DNA of 64,000 nucleotides from Leptolyngbya sp. FACHB-261 (GTDB taxonomy: Bacteria > Cyanobacteriota > Cyanobacteriia > FACHB-261). Every line of letters starts with the position of its first letter. The first letter of the stretch is position 1. The DNA lies in contig NZ_JACJPL010000031.1 of assembly GCF_014696065.1 (NCBI RefSeq), positions 868,001-932,000 of the forward strand, given 5' to 3'. The notes below the pieces were generated by a model. The model saw only the letters and a list, made by a program, of their open reading frames with translations. It was not told where the DNA came from and did not search any database. Both the position numbers and the translations under genes were made by a program. Shown one piece after another: positions 45,752 through 54,741 of the stretch.

Positions 45752-46428
45752 GTCCAGCTAGTCGCTGTCAGCTGCTGCTGACAGCTTTCGAGCCCTACGG
45801 CAACTTCTCGATTAACGCTTCGCAGCAGGTTCTTCAGCATCTAGAGATCGGGGTGTTGAAGCATCTGCCTGGGGCAGAGAGCCTATTGCTTCCTTGTGCC
45901 AGTCAGCAAGCCTGGCAGATTCTGAGTTCAGCTCTGGCAAGCCAGCAACCATCGGTGCTGATCTGCTTGGGACAGGCGCCTGGACGAGCTGAGATTTGTC
46001 TGGAACGGTTAGCTCGCAACTGCCTTGACTTTTCGATCCCTGACAACATGGGTCAACAACCTCAGCGGCAGGTCATTGAGCCTGAAGGCCCCGAGAGTTT
46101 AGCTAGCCCTTTACCGTTGCAGGCTTGGGCAACCGCCTTGAACGAGCAGGGTATCGCGACCCAAGTTTCTGAGGATGCAGGGACCTATCTTTGTAACCAG
46201 GTGTACTATCAAAGCTTGTACTACAACGCTTACTACAACACTCAGAAGAATAGTCAACAGCCTCGGCTACAGGCAGTCTTCGTGCATCTGCCTCTATTAC
46301 CCGAGCAACTACCAACGCAGGAGGCTCTAAAAGAGCCTCCTGCGTTGGCCCTGAAATCGCAATGTCAGGCGGTGCAGTTCCTAATTTCAGAAGCCTTAAA
46401 GCTAGCGCTGTCACCCCCAGGGAAGTAG
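45748..46428 (+). CDS. Pyroglutamyl-peptidase-like protein (peptidase family C15)
   Basis: The 226-residue protein has TAFEPYGNFSINAS (about 11-24), ICLGQAPGRAEICLERLARN (about 71-90, with the Glu of the triad) and the catalytic Cys in SEDAGTYLCNQVYY (about 139-152). The His lies in AVFVHLPLLP (about 173-182). Family C15 removes N-terminal pyroglutamate. The start is GTG at 45748, overlapping the RodZ-like stop in GTGA, so translation is coupled. A perfect 17-bp inverted repeat lies inside the coding sequence near the 3' end, in an unusual linker (TQEALKEPPALALK). Confidence 0.85.
   Translation: MSPASRCQLLLTAFEPYGNFSINASQQVLQHLEIGVLKHLPGAESLLLPCASQQAWQILSSALASQQPSVLICLGQAPGRAEICLERLARNCLDFSIPDNMGQQPQRQVIEPEGPESLASPLPLQAWATALNEQGIATQVSEDAGTYLCNQVYYQSLYYNAYYNTQKNSQQPRLQAVFVHLPLLPEQLPTQEALKEPPALALKSQCQAVQFLISEALKLALSPPGK
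46312..46348. repeat. Perfect 17-bp inverted repeat inside a coding sequence
   Basis: CCAACGCAGGAGGCTCT (46312-46328) and AGAGCCTCCTGCGTTGG (46332-46348) are exact reverse complements around a 3-nt loop. It lies within the C15 peptidase gene about 80 nt before its stop, and no T tract follows. Confidence 0.75.
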
Positions 46429-46525
46429 CAAGTGTTCCCGGAAGTAAGTATTAGTATGGTGGATAAGGAGGAGGGATCTGCCTTCATCCTGACTCATTGA
46501 TCACATCCCAACTAAATCAATACTG

Positions 46526-47128
46526 ATGCCTGTTGTTGCCATGGATGGAATGCCACTGCTGACTGCTTACTCCTGGCCAAGCCTGAGTGTTCTGCTACCA
46601 CTGGATGCACTGTTCTCAACCCAGAGCGTCATGGTGATGCTGCTGGGTGCCTATGCAGTCGCGATGTGGATGTTTCTAACCAGTGCGCCTAAGGTGCATA
46701 CCGTCATGGTGTCTGATCTTGACCAAGCCCGTAGCTTTTACGAAGGTCAGCTCGACTTGCCCGCTGCAGATGTGCCCTTGCACTACTACTACAACTATGA
46801 GCAGACATTAGGGGCGGGCGCGGTCGATCCTTTGTATTTCCCGGCTGATATGCGTGGCAGTGTCGCAACTGCTCGTCGCACTGATGCTCCAGACGGACTG
46901 TGGTACCAGCTTGAGAAGAACGTCCAACTGCATGTGATTAGCGGCGCTAATTCTCAGAGCCCCAAGCGCGACCGTCACGTTTGCTTTGACCGTGACTGCC
47001 TGGAAAAGGTATTGATGCGCGCCCAGACTCGAGGCGTAAAGTATAAGATTCGGGCCGAGAAACCGCTGAACTTCCTAGTTAAGGATCGCCAAGGTCGAGT
47101 TATTGAGATGTCTGAAGCCACTACCTAA
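46526..47128 (+). CDS. Glyoxalase/VOC-domain protein with N-terminal membrane anchor
   Basis: The 200-residue protein has a hydrophobic region at about 30-52 (SVMVMLLGAYAVAMWMFLT) and then a vicinal-oxygen-chelate domain starting VHTVMVSDLDQARSFYEGQL (about 58-77). The domain contains a Tyr-rich stretch (LHYYYNYE), LQLHVI-like strand VQLHVISGA and HVCFDRDCLEKVL, and ends FLVKDRQGRVIEMSE. Some metal-ligand positions are recognisable, but the catalytic activity is unknown. A more downstream Met could be the true start. Confidence 0.75.
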   Translation: MPVVAMDGMPLLTAYSWPSLSVLLPLDALFSTQSVMVMLLGAYAVAMWMFLTSAPKVHTVMVSDLDQARSFYEGQLDLPAADVPLHYYYNYEQTLGAGAVDPLYFPADMRGSVATARRTDAPDGLWYQLEKNVQLHVISGANSQSPKRDRHVCFDRDCLEKVLMRAQTRGVKYKIRAEKPLNFLVKDRQGRVIEMSEATT

Positions 47129-47206
47129 AGCGGCTTCGGCTGGATTACTGTAAACTGCAAGTGTTTTCTTCGTTCTGCTGCCGTTCGCTCAGCGGCACCC
47201 GCGTCT

Positions 47207-47773
47207 ATGACCTCCAACCTCAATACCTCCTCACCTCGTACAGAGTCTAGATCGGGTGCACAGCAAGCTTCAGTTCCGATCTCTGTATATCGAGAGCTGG
47301 CTAGTGAGTTGCAGGTCACCCGGACACGACTAGAAACCTTGACTCGGCAGAACCAGGAATTGGTTCGGCAAAATCAGCGCTTCCGGGCTGAGGTTGAAAC
47401 CACCGTACGCGCCTGTGCTCGCCTCAAGCAGATTGCTGACTCTCTTCACAGCTCTGAGGTAGAGGGTGAGTCAATAACTGCTAGAACGGCTAGTGTCGCT
47501 GACCGGCTTGCGCGGAGCTTTGTAGGGGAGAGCAACAGCACTGCACCTGAAGTAAGCTCCCCAGACGGACCAATACCAGAACACGAACCATTGCTCTATC
47601 AAGAAGAGTCTCAAATAGCAGAGAGCTTGGACCTCCGCGCTGGCACTTCTGATCGGGCAGTCAAGGGTTGGCTGCCAGCCGTGGTTCTAGCCCTAGTCGT
47701 TTTGACATTTGCCGTCTCTACCTTTGGCGTAAGCTTTTTCTTACTACGTCCACCCTCTCAACCCGGACGCTAA
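47207..47773 (+). CDS. Hypothetical protein with coiled coil and C-terminal membrane anchor
   Basis: The 188-residue protein begins with a Ser/Thr-rich segment, then a coiled coil (about 27-80; YRELASELQVTRTRLETLTR). An acidic, variable middle follows, then one transmembrane segment near the end (about 156-181; WLPAVVLALVVLTFAVSTFG). It is probably tail-anchored. It follows the VOC gene by 78 nt on the same strand. I do not recognise the family; the clean architecture supports a real gene. Confidence 0.65.
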   Translation: MTSNLNTSSPRTESRSGAQQASVPISVYRELASELQVTRTRLETLTRQNQELVRQNQRFRAEVETTVRACARLKQIADSLHSSEVEGESITARTASVADRLARSFVGESNSTAPEVSSPDGPIPEHEPLLYQEESQIAESLDLRAGTSDRAVKGWLPAVVLALVVLTFAVSTFGVSFFLLRPPSQPGR

Positions 47774-48081
47774 AGAACGCTAGACAGTTTTTGCGCCATT
47801 TCAAAGTTAAATTTTTCGCAATATTCCGGTAAGCTGCATTCAGTTGCAGCGACTATTTGTGGCTATTTGCGCTGGGTAGCTATCCAACGTGGAGTTTTAC
47901 GGCGGCCTGATTTGTTCTGCTAACCAATAGCTAGACATTTCATCAAGTATCTGTATCTTTCCGTTAAGAAAAGTTGAATTCCTAGTGCCGAACCGATATA
48001 CTCACAACGGATTTTGTAGCCGCAAACACAATTTAGTCAGGATTGCAAGCTGCTACCGCAACACTCAAGGAGGTACGAGGT

Positions 48082-48390
48082 TTGGCTAGGAGACGGAAAC
48101 GGAAGAGTCGGCGGCGTCTAGAGGGACGTAGAATCCTAGAACACGTTCCTCAGTTCAGCATTGACAGTGGCGACGATAAGCCGGTCACAGCGGCCCGTAA
48201 GTTTATCCATACTGCCGGGATTGCACCACCTGCCTTGCTACTCGTTCGACGGAACGAGCACACCACTGACCGCTATTTTTGGGCTGAGAAGGGCCTGTTC
48301 GGGGCACAATACGTAGAAGAAAATCACTTCCTCTTCCCTAGCCTCAAGCCACCGGAAGAGGCCGAAGAGTTGGCTGCTTCTGTTGGTTGA
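48082..48390 (+). CDS. DUF3155 protein, TTG start
   Basis: From TTG 48082 the protein is 102 residues, beginning MARRRKRKSRRRLEGRRIL. It continues with FSIDSGDDKPVTAARKFI, NEHTTDRYFWAEKGLFGAQY and ENHFLFPSL, all characteristic of DUF3155, which I know only from cyanobacteria. Longer starts are in frame from 48043. However, a strong AAGGAGGT at 48067-48074 lies 7 nt before the TTG, and the family begins MARRRKRKSRRR, so the TTG is well supported. The very basic N-terminus suggests nucleic-acid contact. Function unknown. Confidence 0.88.
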   Translation: MARRRKRKSRRRLEGRRILEHVPQFSIDSGDDKPVTAARKFIHTAGIAPPALLLVRRNEHTTDRYFWAEKGLFGAQYVEENHFLFPSLKPPEEAEELAASVG

Positions 48391-48537
48391 GACGATTGGT
48401 TTCAGGGAATCGGACCTCCACGCCATCGTGCCTAAACGGTACTCCGGCGTGGAGGTTATGCTTTTGAGCTCTAGACCCAGAGGTGAGAGCTTATGCCTGG
48501 GCTAGAATCCAGAAGTCTTAGAGTCTGAGTTCTGCCT

Positions 48538-49695
48538 GTGTCTGATTTGGGTGTCCATCGCCAGCAGTTTCCTGCTCTCGCTGACAAAGCTTATTTCAAC
48601 TATGGCGGCCAGGGCCCACTTCCCTCATCTGCCCTAGAGATTATTCAAGAGAATTACCGCAAGATTGACCAGCTAGGACCCTTCAGTGCACAAGTCAACG
48701 CCTGGATTGCATCTGAGTGTGAAGCAACTCGGACTGCGATTGCGGCTGAGTTAGGCGCCCCCAGCCAAACCATAGCCTTGACAGAAGATACAACAGTTGG
48801 CTGCAATATTGCCCTCTGGGGATTGCCTTGGCAGGCTGGGGATCATCTGCTGCTGTCAGACTGTGAACACCCTGGTATCGTTGCAGCCGCCTTTCAGCTG
48901 CAGAAGCGTTTTGGCATTGAGGTCTCTTTTTGTCCCCTGCAGTCAACCCTGAATCCAAACGATGCGGTGGGGATCGTGCAGGCGTACCTGCGTCCTGCCA
49001 CACGACTACTGGTGATTAGCCACATCCTCTGGAACACTGGGCAAGTCCTACCTCTTGCTGAGATTGTCCGTGTTTGTCATGCTCAAGGCACCCGGGTGCT
49101 AGTTGATGCGGCTCAATCAGTTGGCGTTCTACCCTTAAACTTGCCTGAATCAGCAGTCGACTTCTACGCCTTTACAGGGCACAAGTGGTGGTGTGGTCCC
49201 GCAGGGGTTGGCGGGCTTTATGTCAGCGTCGCAGCTCAGGCCGAGTTGGAACCAACCTTTATTGGCTGGCGTAGCACTCGCACCTACTCTTCTGCGGCAC
49301 CTGCTGAGTGGCATCCGGATTGCCGTCGCTATGAAGTAGCCAGTTCCGCCTTCATGTTGTACGGTGGGCTGCGTCAGGCTATCGCTTCACATGCAGCTTG
49401 GGGGACGGCCCAAGCGCGTTATGAGCGTATCGTTAGCCTCAGTACTCAGCTCTGGCAACAGTTGCAGGCAATCCCAGACATCACTTGCCTGCGTCAGACT
49501 GCGCCAGAAGCTGGCTTAGTCTCGTTCCAGGTCAATGGGCAGGAGCACGCTAGCCTGGTCAAAGCCTTGGAGGAGCAAGCTGTGTTTGTACGTACCATTG
49601 CTGATCCCAACTGCATTCGGGCCTCCGTCCATTACTTGAGTACACCAGAAGATCTTCAAAAACTAGTAGACACCCTGCAAGCAGCCTTAGCCTGA
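48538..49695 (+). CDS. Class V aminotransferase, C-DES-type L-cysteine/cystine lyase
   Basis: The 385-residue PLP enzyme has a small N-terminal motif (AYFNYGGQGPLP), DCEHPGIVAA (about 104-113), DAAQSVGVLPL (about 200-210, with the cofactor-binding Asp) and the PLP lysine in FTGHKWWCGPAGVGG (about 220-234). The closest match I recall is the cyanobacterial C-DES group, which cleaves cystine to a persulfide and supplies sulfur for iron-sulfur clusters. Other NifS-like or isopenicillin N epimerase-like roles remain possible. The start is GTG at 48538, with no strong ribosome binding site. Confidence 0.85.
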   Translation: MSDLGVHRQQFPALADKAYFNYGGQGPLPSSALEIIQENYRKIDQLGPFSAQVNAWIASECEATRTAIAAELGAPSQTIALTEDTTVGCNIALWGLPWQAGDHLLLSDCEHPGIVAAAFQLQKRFGIEVSFCPLQSTLNPNDAVGIVQAYLRPATRLLVISHILWNTGQVLPLAEIVRVCHAQGTRVLVDAAQSVGVLPLNLPESAVDFYAFTGHKWWCGPAGVGGLYVSVAAQAELEPTFIGWRSTRTYSSAAPAEWHPDCRRYEVASSAFMLYGGLRQAIASHAAWGTAQARYERIVSLSTQLWQQLQAIPDITCLRQTAPEAGLVSFQVNGQEHASLVKALEEQAVFVRTIADPNCIRASVHYLSTPEDLQKLVDTLQAALA

Positions 49696-49714
49696 GGCTC
49701 AGTTAGAGCAGCGC

Positions 49715-50035
49715 TCAGAAAATGCTGCTCTTGAAGGTAATTGACTGTAGACCTAAGATGCTCCAAACCAGCAGGCCTATGTAGTCGGACTGATTGGTTA
49801 GCAGTTGCTTCTTCCAGCCGTAGCGGCTTCGGAAGGCAAACACACAGACTGTGGGCAAGGTCATCACCAAGGGCAAGCCGGTATGGGCAATAAAGCCCTT
49901 GATGATCATTGGCACAGTTGCCACCTGTAAGGACAGGGCAGACCACTTTGCCGCTTCACCTAGGAACTGCTCCGAATCAAGGTATTCAACGACACAGCCG
50001 ATGCCTGTGCATAACTGCCTTGACAGATTAGCCAT
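49715..50035 (-). CDS. Hypothetical small membrane protein
   Basis: The 106-residue product has two or three hydrophobic segments (about 32-48, 53-69 and 85-98) and a cluster of basic residues between them (FRSRYGWKKQ). It is convergent with the cysteine lyase gene, 19 nt from its stop. I see no known motif. The frame is clean but the gene is not strongly supported by context. Confidence 0.5.
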   Translation of the reverse strand: MANLSRQLCTGIGCVVEYLDSEQFLGEAAKWSALSLQVATVPMIIKGFIAHTGLPLVMTLPTVCVFAFRSRYGWKKQLLTNQSDYIGLLVWSILGLQSITFKSSIF

Positions 50036-50184
50036 AGTCGCTTTAGAAGTGCTTCTACAATTACCCTTGTAGACCCAGCCCGACCCGGAAGGTCTAATGT
50101 TAACTCTGAGTTACGTGTAGTCTTAATGACTTGAAATCCTTAGAAAATGGGTAAGCTCGCCTAGTAGTATGGACCACAGAGGTC

Positions 50185-50517
50185 ATGCCTAAGTCTCCCT
50201 CGGGGAAGGCAGGACCTATTCCGGACTGGGAGGGATCTGTGCCAAAGACCAAGGTGGACAAGTTACTAACCGAAGTTGAAACGGCTCAAATTGCCATCAA
50301 GCGTAGGCTGGCGGCAATCGGCAGGCATCCGGAAATGTCGGAGATTGTGGCTCAACTCCAAGGCGAAGCTCTGGCTTTGCAGGCTGTCCACAATTTTCTC
50401 AGTGGTAGGGATGATGCTTGCAGTCAACTCAAGCGCCTTGCAAGACAGCCAGGGTTCTTGACCTTTCGTCGCGAGCAACAGAGAGGTAGGACTCCCCGAG
50501 CCGAGGATCATCAATAG
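50185..50517 (+). CDS. Hypothetical soluble protein, 110 residues
   Basis: The protein is helical in its middle (VDKLLTEVETAQIAIKRRLAAIG, about 24-46; MSEIVAQLQGEALALQAVHNFL, about 51-72) and basic at the C-terminus (RREQQRGRTPRAEDHQ). There are no membrane segments or known motif. The start could also be the Met or Val further in. It lies between a small membrane-protein gene and a DUF1361 gene. Confidence 0.5.
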   Translation: MPKSPSGKAGPIPDWEGSVPKTKVDKLLTEVETAQIAIKRRLAAIGRHPEMSEIVAQLQGEALALQAVHNFLSGRDDACSQLKRLARQPGFLTFRREQQRGRTPRAEDHQ

Positions 50518-50592
50518 AGATAGAGGCAACTCAAAAGCAAGGCTCAGTTCTAGACTTAGCTTCTAGGTTCAGCTCTAGATTTAGTTTTGGGC

Positions 50593-51264
50593 CTAGTTCT
50601 TCGCCGGTGGCTCTGGCTTGATGTGGCGTCGCTGCCAAGCTTCTAACACCGCTAAGTCCACCCCCTTAAACAGGTAGTACAATCCCGTAATCACCACGAA
50701 GGTCACCGTCACCACAGCAAGGGGAAAGCGGCTGGTGAAGTCATTGAGAGTGGTATAGAGCAGCTCTTCTGGCTGTGTGGCAATATCCCAACTGTTGAAG
50801 CGTCGGAAGCGGCCTAGATAGATACCCATCGCGCACAGCAAGTTCAGCCCTGACTCCATAGGCAAGACCCAGGACGGCCGCCGTTGCTTTTGCAGATAGT
50901 GGCCCAGATTTAGAAGGGACAGGACATGGGCTTGAAAGCCCGCCAGGATGAACAGGGCATACTGCGGAATCAGAATCAGCACAATCGTCCACAGGGGCAG
51001 AGGCGGCTCACGGCGAATCTCAGTAATCAGGTGAATCACATCAGTGAGCACATAAGCCGCATTCGGCAGAAATAGCAGAAAAGCGATTGCTGTTAACCAC
51101 CAAAGCGTCCCTCGTCGCCCACCCTGTCCACGAGCTTTGCCTCTAAACAGCAACAAGCTCAGCCCTAGCGGAATCAAAGCGAGGAATAAATTCCAACCCA
51201 AGCCAAAGTCGGGATGCAGAACTTCCCAGATATATCGGCAGAAAGCAACCATTCGCGCAGCCAT
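50593..51264 (-). CDS. DUF1361 multi-pass membrane protein
   Basis: The 223-residue protein has about five or six hydrophobic segments. It carries the DUF1361 blocks WNLFLALIPLGLSLLLF (about 24-40), LFLPNAAYVLTDVIHL (about 63-78) and the C-terminal WDIATQPEELLYTTLNDF stretch. The family is widespread in bacteria and its role is unknown. It is divergent from the methyltransferase gene. Confidence 0.82.
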   Translation of the reverse strand: MAARMVAFCRYIWEVLHPDFGLGWNLFLALIPLGLSLLLFRGKARGQGGRRGTLWWLTAIAFLLFLPNAAYVLTDVIHLITEIRREPPLPLWTIVLILIPQYALFILAGFQAHVLSLLNLGHYLQKQRRPSWVLPMESGLNLLCAMGIYLGRFRRFNSWDIATQPEELLYTTLNDFTSRFPLAVVTVTFVVITGLYYLFKGVDLAVLEAWQRRHIKPEPPAKN

Positions 51265-51468
51265 GCTCTCACCATAGATCCGGCTATAACTTGATTAACC
51301 TATAACCTGACCAGGGATGGATCGCCTGGTTCGATTTGAGGCCCGAGTTTAGATAAATTTCTGTTACAAAAGTTATAACAGCTCATTTCCATGAGTGCTG
51401 GGATCGAAACTGCTCCCTGCAACCGCCCCTACTGCAACGCTCTATCGCAAGCTTTCCCTTTTAAAATC

Positions 51469-52134
51469 ATGGCTGATTTGCTCTCCAACCAAGATGTTCA
51501 GCGCCTAGACGAGTCTGCTGATCCGCAGTTCTACAGCTTTCCGCGCTTCGTGACCCATGTCGATGACGGCTTCATCGATCAACTCACCCGCCTTTATGCC
51601 GAGCGTATTCCAGCAGATAGTCGGGTACTGGATTTGATGAGCAGTTGGGTATCACACCTGCCGGATGCCTCCGAATTACCTTTGCGTGAGGTAGTAGGTC
51701 ATGGTCTGAACGCAGAGGAACTGGGGCGCAATCCCAGTCTGGCTAAGTTCGTTGTGCAAGATCTGAATAAGAATCCACGTTTATCCTTCGAGGATCAATC
51801 TTTCGACGCAATTCTAATTGCTGTTTCTATCCAGTACGTCACCCGTCCTCTGGAGCTGTTTCAGGAACTACAGCGGCTCCTGACCCCTGGGGGAGTTGTA
51901 ATCACCAGCTTCAGCAATCGCATGTTTCATCAAAAGGCGATTCGCGTTTGGATGGAGAGCAATGAGACAGAGCGGGTAGAACTGGTGAAGCGCTATTTCC
52001 AGAACGCTGGTGGCTTTGAGCGGATTGAGGCAGTACAGAACCAGGGCCGCAGTTCAGGTCCACTCGGTTGGCTGCTACCCGCAGGCGATCCTTTCTATGC
52101 CGTGCTTGGTTATAAGACAGCTCTAGCAGAGTGA
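51469..52134 (+). CDS. Class I SAM-dependent methyltransferase
   Basis: From ATG 51469 the protein is 221 residues. SAM-binding motif I is degenerate (SRVLDLMSSWVSHLP, about 48-62). The downstream elements are typical: FDAILIAVSIQYVTRPLELF (about 110-129), ELQRLLTPGGVVITSFSNRMF (about 131-151). The glycine-rich loop normally reads DxGxGxG, but here the glycines are missing, as in a recognised cyanobacterial subgroup. The substrate is unknown. An ATG at 51391 would add 26 residues; neither start has a clear ribosome binding site. Confidence 0.78.
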   Translation: MADLLSNQDVQRLDESADPQFYSFPRFVTHVDDGFIDQLTRLYAERIPADSRVLDLMSSWVSHLPDASELPLREVVGHGLNAEELGRNPSLAKFVVQDLNKNPRLSFEDQSFDAILIAVSIQYVTRPLELFQELQRLLTPGGVVITSFSNRMFHQKAIRVWMESNETERVELVKRYFQNAGGFERIEAVQNQGRSSGPLGWLLPAGDPFYAVLGYKTALAE

Positions 52135-52202
52135 AAACTGCTAGCAGAATCTGCCGAAGAGGAAAGCAGCTTGCTCGAAACAGCTGATTGACAGCAAGTT
52201 AA

Positions 52203-52241
52203 AGCCCCAGGCTTCCCTTACATAAGGTTGAACTTGGGGCT
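52203..52241 (+). terminator. Hairpin after the methyltransferase gene
   Basis: AGCCCCAG (52203-52210) pairs with CTTGGGGCT (52233-52241) with one bulged base and a 22-nt loop. It lies between convergent genes. Confidence 0.4.
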
Positions 52242-52338
52242 CTTGAACGATTTGACTTAGCTTAACTTAGCGAGCTTTTAGAGATCTTTGGACTAGAGAT
52301 CTAGAGCTCAAAGGCCCAAAGCGGTAGCCCTAAGCGCT

Positions 52339-53949
52339 TTATTCCCACTCAATGGTGCCAGGTGGTTTGGAGGTAATGTCGTAGACGACACGGTTGACTC
52401 CCTTGACCTCGTTGACAATGCGGGTGGAGATAGTTTCCAGCAACTCATAGGGAACCTGCGCCCAGTCTGCCGTCATGCCATCCTCACTTTTAATCAGGCG
52501 CAACACAATTGGATAAGCATAGGTGCGCTGGTCACCCATGACGCCGACACTACGCACGGGTAGCAGCACAGCAAAGGCTTGCCAGAGTTGGGAATAGAAA
52601 CCGGAACGATTGATTTCCTGGCGCACAATCAGGTCAGCATCCCGTACGATCTCTAGGCGCTCTAAGGTCACTTCACCAATAATGCGGATCGCTAGACCGG
52701 GACCCGGGAACGGATGGCGCTGTACAATCTCTTCGGGCAGACCTAATGAACGCCCGACCTTGCGCACTTCATCTTTAAAGAGCTTACGCAAGGGCTCAAC
52801 TAGCTTGAAACGCAGGTCTTTAGGCAAACCACCGACATTGTGGTGGCTCTTGATCTTGACTGCGACCCTTTCGCCCGTTGCCGGATCGACGTTGGTATCA
52901 GCAGATTCGATCACATCCGGATAGAGCGTCCCTTGAGCTAGATAGTCAAAGGGACCAAGACGCCTAGACTCCGACTCAAATACTTGGATGAACTCGTGGC
53001 CAATGCGTCGCCGCTTCTCTTCAGGGTCGGTAACGCCTTCAAGTTGATCAAGGAAACGCTCTTGGGCGTTCACATACTCTACAGGGATGTGAAACTGCTC
53101 CTGAAACAGCTTCAGCAACCGCTCCGGCTCACCCTTACGCATGAAACCTTGGTCGATGAACATGCAGGTGAGCTTGTCACCAATAGCCTTGTGCAGCAAA
53201 AAGGCCAGCGTTGAAGAATCAACTCCGCCCGATAGAGCCAGCAGTACCCGCTTTTCACCGACCCGGGCTCGCACTTCGCGAATAGCGTCTTCCACAAAGG
53301 CTTCTGTCGTCCAGGTGGGTTCGCAACGACAGATGTGGTAAACAAAGTTGCGAATTAAGGCCATGCCACCTAGTGAATGCACCACTTCCGGGTGGAATTG
53401 CACACCGTAGAGGTTACGCTCATGGTGAGCGATGGCAGCACAGGGAGTATTTGCGGTATGTGCCAGGGTTTCAAAGCCATTAGGCAGAGCCGTCACCGAA
53501 TCGCCATGGCTCATCCACATCGTGGTGCCGTCATCGACATTGGTCAGCAGATCGGTGGGATCGTCAATCTGGAGTGAGGCCTTGCCGTACTCTCCTCGCG
53601 CTGCCCGCTCAACCTGACCACCTAACTGCTGCACCATCAGCTGCATGCCGTAGCAAACACCCAGCACAGGAATACCTAGATTCCAAATCTCTGGGTCAGA
53701 TAGGGGTGCGTGGTTGTCGTAAACCGAGCTGGGACCACCCGAAAGAATAATGCCCTGAGGATTAAGTTGTTTGAGCTGTTCTGCCGTTGTACGGTAGGAA
53801 AGAACCTCAGAGTAAACCTGGGTCTCCCGGATGCGTCGTGCGATTAGTTCGGAATACTGGGAGCCGAAATCCAGAATTGCAATCATCTGGCGCTCAATCT
53901 GGTAGGCACTCTCTATGGGTGCATCGGGAATTTGGGTCTGTGGAACCAC
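52339..53949 (-). CDS. guaA: GMP synthase (glutamine-hydrolysing)
   Basis: From GTG 53949 the protein is 536 residues. The glutamine amidotransferase domain starts [21 protein letters not shown] and has the nucleophile Cys in GVCYGMQLM, plus HPEVVHS. The ATP pyrophosphatase domain has the P-loop [10 protein letters not shown], and the C-terminal dimerisation domain ends KPPGTIEWE. It makes GMP from XMP and glutamine. The frame is open upstream to 54000, but AGAGGA lies 9 nt before the GTG, and homologues begin shortly before the QMIxILDFG block. Confidence 0.96.
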   Translation of the reverse strand: MVPQTQIPDAPIESAYQIERQMIAILDFGSQYSELIARRIRETQVYSEVLSYRTTAEQLKQLNPQGIILSGGPSSVYDNHAPLSDPEIWNLGIPVLGVCYGMQLMVQQLGGQVERAARGEYGKASLQIDDPTDLLTNVDDGTTMWMSHGDSVTALPNGFETLAHTANTPCAAIAHHERNLYGVQFHPEVVHSLGGMALIRNFVYHICRCEPTWTTEAFVEDAIREVRARVGEKRVLLALSGGVDSSTLAFLLHKAIGDKLTCMFIDQGFMRKGEPERLLKLFQEQFHIPVEYVNAQERFLDQLEGVTDPEEKRRRIGHEFIQVFESESRRLGPFDYLAQGTLYPDVIESADTNVDPATGERVAVKIKSHHNVGGLPKDLRFKLVEPLRKLFKDEVRKVGRSLGLPEEIVQRHPFPGPGLAIRIIGEVTLERLEIVRDADLIVRQEINRSGFYSQLWQAFAVLLPVRSVGVMGDQRTYAYPIVLRLIKSEDGMTADWAQVPYELLETISTRIVNEVKGVNRVVYDITSKPPGTIEWE

Positions 53950-54169
53950 CGTCAAGTGTCCTCTTACAGGCAATGGAGCTGGAAAATACCTGACCTTCAA
54001 TTCAGGTAGGGTCAGCGCTCAGGTAGAGGTTTTCAAAAACTTATTGAAGGGTATTTGAACTAGATTACCATATCTGTGCTTGTACAACCTTCATCCCTAA
54101 AAGCCAAATGAATTGGCTGAAGGCCTTGACTGACTTCCAATGGCAGCGCTAGGATGATTAAGCTTCAAC

Positions 54170-54242
<73 letters not shown>

Positions 54243-54470
54243 TCTCCTGGTACACCTCAAACATCGGCGCTTAAACTGCAAAAGCAACCCGTCGCTGTAG
54301 TAAGCACTGCCCTCTGTCTCGCACACCTCGGGTGGTGAAGCCGACGGGTCATGTCGATGATTTCAGACAGTATTACCAGCTAGCGCTTTGGGGCAGATGG
54401 TTCAAAATACGAAGGAGTTGACCTGCGGGAGCTTACCCCAGTCCGGGGATGAAGCCTGACCTCTGATTTA
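54243..54470. other. Region downstream of tRNA-Phe with a long-range stem
   Basis: ACCCGTCG (54287-54294) pairs with CGACGGGT (54342-54349), enclosing a small CACC/GGTG stem. This could be a terminator or processing structure after the tRNA. No gene is supported. Confidence 0.35.
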
Positions 54471-54741
54471 CTGGCCTTTCTTCACCGCTTTTCCATTGAG
54501 ATAAGAAGTATGCTGCCCCACGCTTCTACCAATACGGTCAGCAAAAGCAATTGCGTGAGCGTAAGAAGTGAATGAATGAAGCAACTTGCACAGAGGCAGC
54601 TCCAGTGTCCTTGCGAATGGTCTGTTGAGCATCGCCACAGATATTGGCTCTGACTTCTGACAAGTTGCCCCCATCTACAAACACGGGCCAGTACGTCCCA
54701 TTCGGATCATACGGATCCCCACAGGTTGATTGGTAACTGTT
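54471..54741 (-). pseudogene. Detached C-terminal domain of the zinc-ribbon protein, with a 4-nt frameshift
   Basis: Reading through the TAG stop (54742-54744) of the upstream gene in the same frame gives a coherent domain: CGDPYDPNGTYWPV, VFVDGGNLSEVRANICGD, then VQVASF. The DNA there reads TTCATTCATTCAC; removing one ATTC repeat restores the frame into TSYAHAIAFADRIGRSVG and on to a TAA at the left end. So the ancestral protein was about 225 residues, and this C-terminal domain is now lost through one nonsense change and one tandem 4-nt duplication. The VQVASF-type end resembles short SPOR-like segments, but I do not claim that family. Confidence 0.7.
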
